Shown here: piece after piece, positions 61,341 to 64,000 of the stretch | Layout of the letters: every line of letters begins with the position of its first letter | How positions within the stretch are numbered: position 1 is the stretch's first letter | Source: an uncultured Spirochaetaceae bacterium | GTDB taxonomy: Bacteria; Spirochaetota; Spirochaetia; Sphaerochaetales; Sphaerochaetaceae | Direction: 5' to 3' | DNA length: 64,000 bases | Assembly: GCA_944388955.1 (NCBI GenBank) | Contig: CALXKJ010000003.1 | Coordinates: 62,001 to 126,000 of the forward strand | Translations under genes and position numbers: made by a program | Notes under the pieces: generated by a model | The model's input: the letters and a program-made list of their open reading frames with translations, nothing else | The model's database searches: none | Told to the model about the DNA's origin: nothing

Positions 61341-62204
61341 ATGAAAGCAAAGGTTGGTCTTGTTCTCTCTGGGGGAATGGGAAAAGGGGCTTACCAGATA
61401 GGGGCTCTGAGGGCAATAACAGAATACATAAAACCTGAGGATTTCACGATGGTCAGTGCATCTTCAGTAGGTGCTGTGAATGCCTATTCTTTTCTCATCG
61501 GGCACTTGGATGACATGACAGGAATCTGGGAGAGCGCTAATCCTGAAGGCAGGAGACAATTCATCACTTATGTGCTCAAAAGCACCTTCATACAGGACAC
61601 GATTGAGACAATAGCTGGCTGGGGAGGATCCGTTCCTTGTCCGCTTTATATTCCCCTTCTCAACCTTGCGAAGCGAAAGCTCTCCTATTATGACTTCGCC
61701 GCAGTTTCCAAGAATGATATAAGAAGCTACCTGACAGCAAGCGTAGCTATGCCTTTCTATAACAAAGGGGTGAAAATCGCAGACGAAGTGCTATACGATG
61801 GTGCTGTTGTTGACAACATACCGGTCTACCCTCTCATAGACAAAGATCTCGATTACATAATCTGCATCTGCTTCGACGACAGCAACTTCATATTCGAGAG
61901 TCCTGACTTCGAGAAAAAACTCATAAAACTCACATTCCATGATGGCAAGTTCGTTTCCAACTCTGTTATAATCCGACAGGAGTCGATACGCACGATGCTG
62001 AAAGATGGAGAGGAGTATGCGTCTTCACAGCTGAGTAAAATCTTCTCTTGCGGTACCGATGATATCGATGCGGTGTATGAAGCTATACGGGAAAGGAATA
62101 CGGAAGCAAAGGAGAACACAGGTCTCCGTATAACAGGCGATGTCATCGTTGATAACATGAATAAACTTGTGAACAAGCTCGTGCGGCGTGGCATGAAGGT
62201 GTGA
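61341..62204 (+). CDS. patatin-like phospholipase
   Basis: A 287-residue lipid hydrolase. Oxyanion loop LSGGMGKGAYQIG (9-21), nucleophile serine in SASSVGAVNA (a variant of G-x-S-x-G with serine at the first position), and catalytic aspartate in DGAVVDNIP. No signal peptide. It may act on membrane lipids in turnover. Lies 36 nt after lgt, weak ribosome site, and 4 nt before the DUF2974 hydrolase, which suggests a lipid-related operon. Confidence 0.88.
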   Translation: MKAKVGLVLSGGMGKGAYQIGALRAITEYIKPEDFTMVSASSVGAVNAYSFLIGHLDDMTGIWESANPEGRRQFITYVLKSTFIQDTIETIAGWGGSVPCPLYIPLLNLAKRKLSYYDFAAVSKNDIRSYLTASVAMPFYNKGVKIADEVLYDGAVVDNIPVYPLIDKDLDYIICICFDDSNFIFESPDFEKKLIKLTFHDGKFVSNSVIIRQESIRTMLKDGEEYASSQLSKIFSCGTDDIDAVYEAIRERNTEAKENTGLRITGDVIVDNMNKLVNKLVRRGMKV

Positions 62205-62208
62205 AAAT

Positions 62209-63336
62209 ATGGATTCAAAAGATAACGTTCTGGATTATATGGACTGGAGAGGAGATTTGTCCTTCTCATGTGCGGGAATGAATGAGGTTGACTCATTGAT
62301 TTTCTCCATCTTTGCTTATCTTGACTACCCTTTTGTCAACTCATCACCGATGACAATCGCTGCAGCTGCGGATCGTATATTCTCATCTCCGGATAAAAAC
62401 AGATACTGCTCAATCTCATTCATCGCCAAGAATGCTTTCGCGCTCCTTGATAAAGCACGTTCCTCCACACGATACAAGGATGTTGTCATAACCTCTTTCC
62501 GTGATATCTCAGATGAATCGAGGCAGATGCAATTCAGCGCTGTCACGTTTCTCATAAATGACGAGGAAGCATTCATAGCTTTCCGCGGTACGGATGAATC
62601 AATCATCGGCTGGAAAGAAGACCTTAACATGAGCTTCTCTGAAGCTGTACCTTCACAGCTTGAAGCCACAAGATACACAGAGACGATAATCAAAACCTAT
62701 CCTGATAAGAAATTCTATCTGGGAGGACATTCAAAAGGCGGGAATCTCGCTGTATGGGCATTATGCAATCTGAGCGCAGAACTTCAGGCGCACGTTATCA
62801 AAGCATACAGCAACGATGGGCCTGGATTCAGAGAGACATTCTGGCAGGATGAGGGACATGGAAAGATAAGGGAGAAAATCGAAACATTCATACCGCAATC
62901 CTCGATAGTAGGAGTGCTCATGGAGCAGGAGGATTATATAACAATAAAAGCATCCACACCTTCTCTCTTCCAGCATGATCCATTCTCCTGGCTCCTGAGG
63001 GGAGTAAAATTCATATACTGCGAAGAACGCTCGCTTGATGGACGGCAGCTTGAGAGAGTCATAAACTCATGGATCAATTCCATGAGTATCTCAGAGCGCG
63101 AGACGCTTGTCGACTCGCTGTATGAGATTGTCAAATCAACAAACGCTAAAACTCTTGGAGACCTTCTCAGGTCCGCGAATATCCGCTCACTACTGCAGAT
63201 GTCAAAGACATTCAGGGCGATGGGACTGAAGAAGCAGACTCAGCTTGTGTCATCGATGATGAAGCTTGCATTCAATGATGATACCCTTACAAACTATAAT
63301 CCGCTGACTCTCTTCAGCGATGATGCGAAGAACTGA
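62209..63336 (+). CDS. DUF2974/Mbeg1-like alpha/beta hydrolase
   Basis: A 375-residue lipase-like protein. FLINDEEAFIAFRGTDESIIGWKEDLNM in pieces marks the class 3 lipase-like beta strand, and GHSKGGNLAVW carries the G-x-S-x-G nucleophile. The start MDSKDNVLDYMDWRGDLSF is the DUF2974 N-terminal pattern (NxxDYL.WRGDLSF). Predicted cytoplasmic; substrate unknown. AAGGTG precedes the ATG. The next gene, pth, starts 1 nt after its stop. Confidence 0.85.
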   Translation: MDSKDNVLDYMDWRGDLSFSCAGMNEVDSLIFSIFAYLDYPFVNSSPMTIAAAADRIFSSPDKNRYCSISFIAKNAFALLDKARSSTRYKDVVITSFRDISDESRQMQFSAVTFLINDEEAFIAFRGTDESIIGWKEDLNMSFSEAVPSQLEATRYTETIIKTYPDKKFYLGGHSKGGNLAVWALCNLSAELQAHVIKAYSNDGPGFRETFWQDEGHGKIREKIETFIPQSSIVGVLMEQEDYITIKASTPSLFQHDPFSWLLRGVKFIYCEERSLDGRQLERVINSWINSMSISERETLVDSLYEIVKSTNAKTLGDLLRSANIRSLLQMSKTFRAMGLKKQTQLVSSMMKLAFNDDTLTNYNPLTLFSDDAKN

Positions 63337-63337
63337 G

Positions 63338-63871
63338 ATGATCAGACTCATAGCATTCTTAGGCAATCCTGGAAAAGAATATAGCGAAACACGCCATAAT
63401 GCAGGTTTCATGCTCTGCGACTATCTCTATCCGAATCTTTCATGGCAGGTGAAGTTCCACTCAGCGTTCGCTAAAGATGGGAATACTATCATTCTGAAGC
63501 CTATGACTATGATGAATCTCTCCGGGACTGCGCTCTCTGAAGCTGTTTCATTCTACAAGCTGAAGGATGATGAGATTATGATCGTGCATGACGATCTTGA
63601 ACTCCCATTGGGAAAAGCAAAAGTACAGAAAGGCGGAGGTCTTCAGGGACACAATGGGCTCAGGAGCATAAAAGAGCGGCTGGGTTATGACTCCTTCTAC
63701 AGGCTGCGTATAGGCATCGGCAGGCCTGTTCATGGCGATGTGAGGCTCTATGTGACAAGTCCATTCAAAAGCGATGAGAAGATAACACTTTCCCAGCTCT
63801 TTAGCAGAATCCAGTGCGGAGATATCTTTTCAGGCAAAAATACGGAATTCACAATTCTGCAAAACCGATAA
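63338..63871 (+). CDS. pth: peptidyl-tRNA hydrolase
   Basis: A 177-residue enzyme recycling peptidyl-tRNA. GNPGKEYSETRHNAGFM includes N and the catalytic histidine; MTMMNLSGTAL and HDDLELPLGKAKVQKGGGLQGHNGLRSI are the other signatures. A little shorter than usual, with a divergent last 40 residues. The ATG at 63338 follows the DUF2974 stop directly; a start 6 codons earlier lies inside that gene. Confidence 0.95.
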   Translation: MIRLIAFLGNPGKEYSETRHNAGFMLCDYLYPNLSWQVKFHSAFAKDGNTIILKPMTMMNLSGTALSEAVSFYKLKDDEIMIVHDDLELPLGKAKVQKGGGLQGHNGLRSIKERLGYDSFYRLRIGIGRPVHGDVRLYVTSPFKSDEKITLSQLFSRIQCGDIFSGKNTEFTILQNR

Positions 63872-63885
63872 GAGGGTCCTGCATT

Positions 63886-63913
63886 TTGGCAGATTGCTAC
63901 AATTAAATAATAT
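63886..63913 (+). promoter_or_regulatory. promoter candidate near the right edge
   Basis: TTGGCA (63886-63891), 16-nt spacer, TAATAT (63908-63913). What it transcribes lies outside or in the last 80 bases and cannot be named. Confidence 0.35.
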
Positions 63914-63964
63914 CGGGAAAACAATTACACTAAATAAAAGAACCTCAACTTATGGGACTATAGA

Positions 63965-64000
63965 CTAAGCCTGAGGCTTGATCTTCGTAGGTCTGCCCCT
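63965..64000 (-). CDS. C-terminal end of a minus-strand protein (partial)
   Basis: The last 11 codons read RGRPTKIKPQA and stop. RGRP is an AT-hook-like motif, often at the end of DNA-binding proteins. Only the tail is in the window, so identity and even coding status are uncertain. Confidence 0.3.
   Translation of the reverse strand, partial: RGRPTKIKPQA

Overview
The window looks like chromosomal DNA of a spirochaete (Spirochaetota), probably a host-associated fermenter of the Treponema/Sphaerochaeta group. The reasons are the moderate G+C, many two-membrane features (beta-barrel-like outer-membrane proteins, LPP20-type lipoproteins), several sugar ABC systems, pyruvate:ferredoxin oxidoreductase, and a rearranged MglB glucose-binding protein of the kind described in Treponema. 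The assignment rests on gene content only. No rRNA, tRNA, CRISPR array, prophage or insertion sequence was recognised.

Layout. 1-11.1 kb (minus): an acidic-polysaccharide utilisation locus (AraC-type membrane sensor-regulator, two CUT1 permeases, GH88 unsaturated glucuronyl hydrolase, heparinase II/III-type lyase, solute-binding protein, GH2 beta-glucuronidase). 11.3-15.9 kb: slyX, then a plus-strand operon joining a WYL regulator to a YesN/YesM two-component system. 16.1-21.6 kb (minus): an mgl glucose/galactose ABC operon carrying a circularly permuted MglB, a permease with a long coiled-coil N-terminus, and a second canonical MglB behind a terminator hairpin. 21.7-26.7 kb: a small protein, nifJ with a long structured leader, and an outer-membrane protein. 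26.8-33.7 kb (minus): three LPP20-like envelope proteins, a 777-residue envelope protein, a barrel protein and gdhA. 33.8-38.2 kb (plus): a small membrane protein, a PEP-synthase-like protein with two receiver domains, and an iron alcohol dehydrogenase. 38.2-39.0 kb: two tandem copies of a compact locus. 39.0-46.9 kb (minus): RluA-type pseudouridine synthase, topoisomerase IV (parC, parE), a DMT exporter and a polar amino-acid ABC system. 47-51.7 kb (minus): two further giant envelope paralogues. 51.8-64 kb: leuS, serine dehydratase, a DAHP synthase-prephenate dehydratase fusion, nth, lgt, patatin and DUF2974 hydrolases, and pth.

The most striking element is 38175-39001. Each of the two copies encodes a 36-residue hydrophobic peptide on the minus strand facing a plus-strand promoter. 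The two transcripts converge on one hairpin overlapping the peptide stop codon, and short direct repeats lie near both 5' ends. This is the architecture of Fst/par type I toxin-antitoxin loci. Promoters and leaders are conserved between copies while the peptides are strongly diverged.

Other recurring signals: several genes lack a Shine-Dalgarno sequence and instead have a -10 box ending 6-7 nt before the ATG, which predicts leaderless mRNAs. Solute-binding protein genes are followed by intercistronic hairpins. All four solute-binding proteins end their signal peptides in F-A-G-G without a lipobox cysteine.
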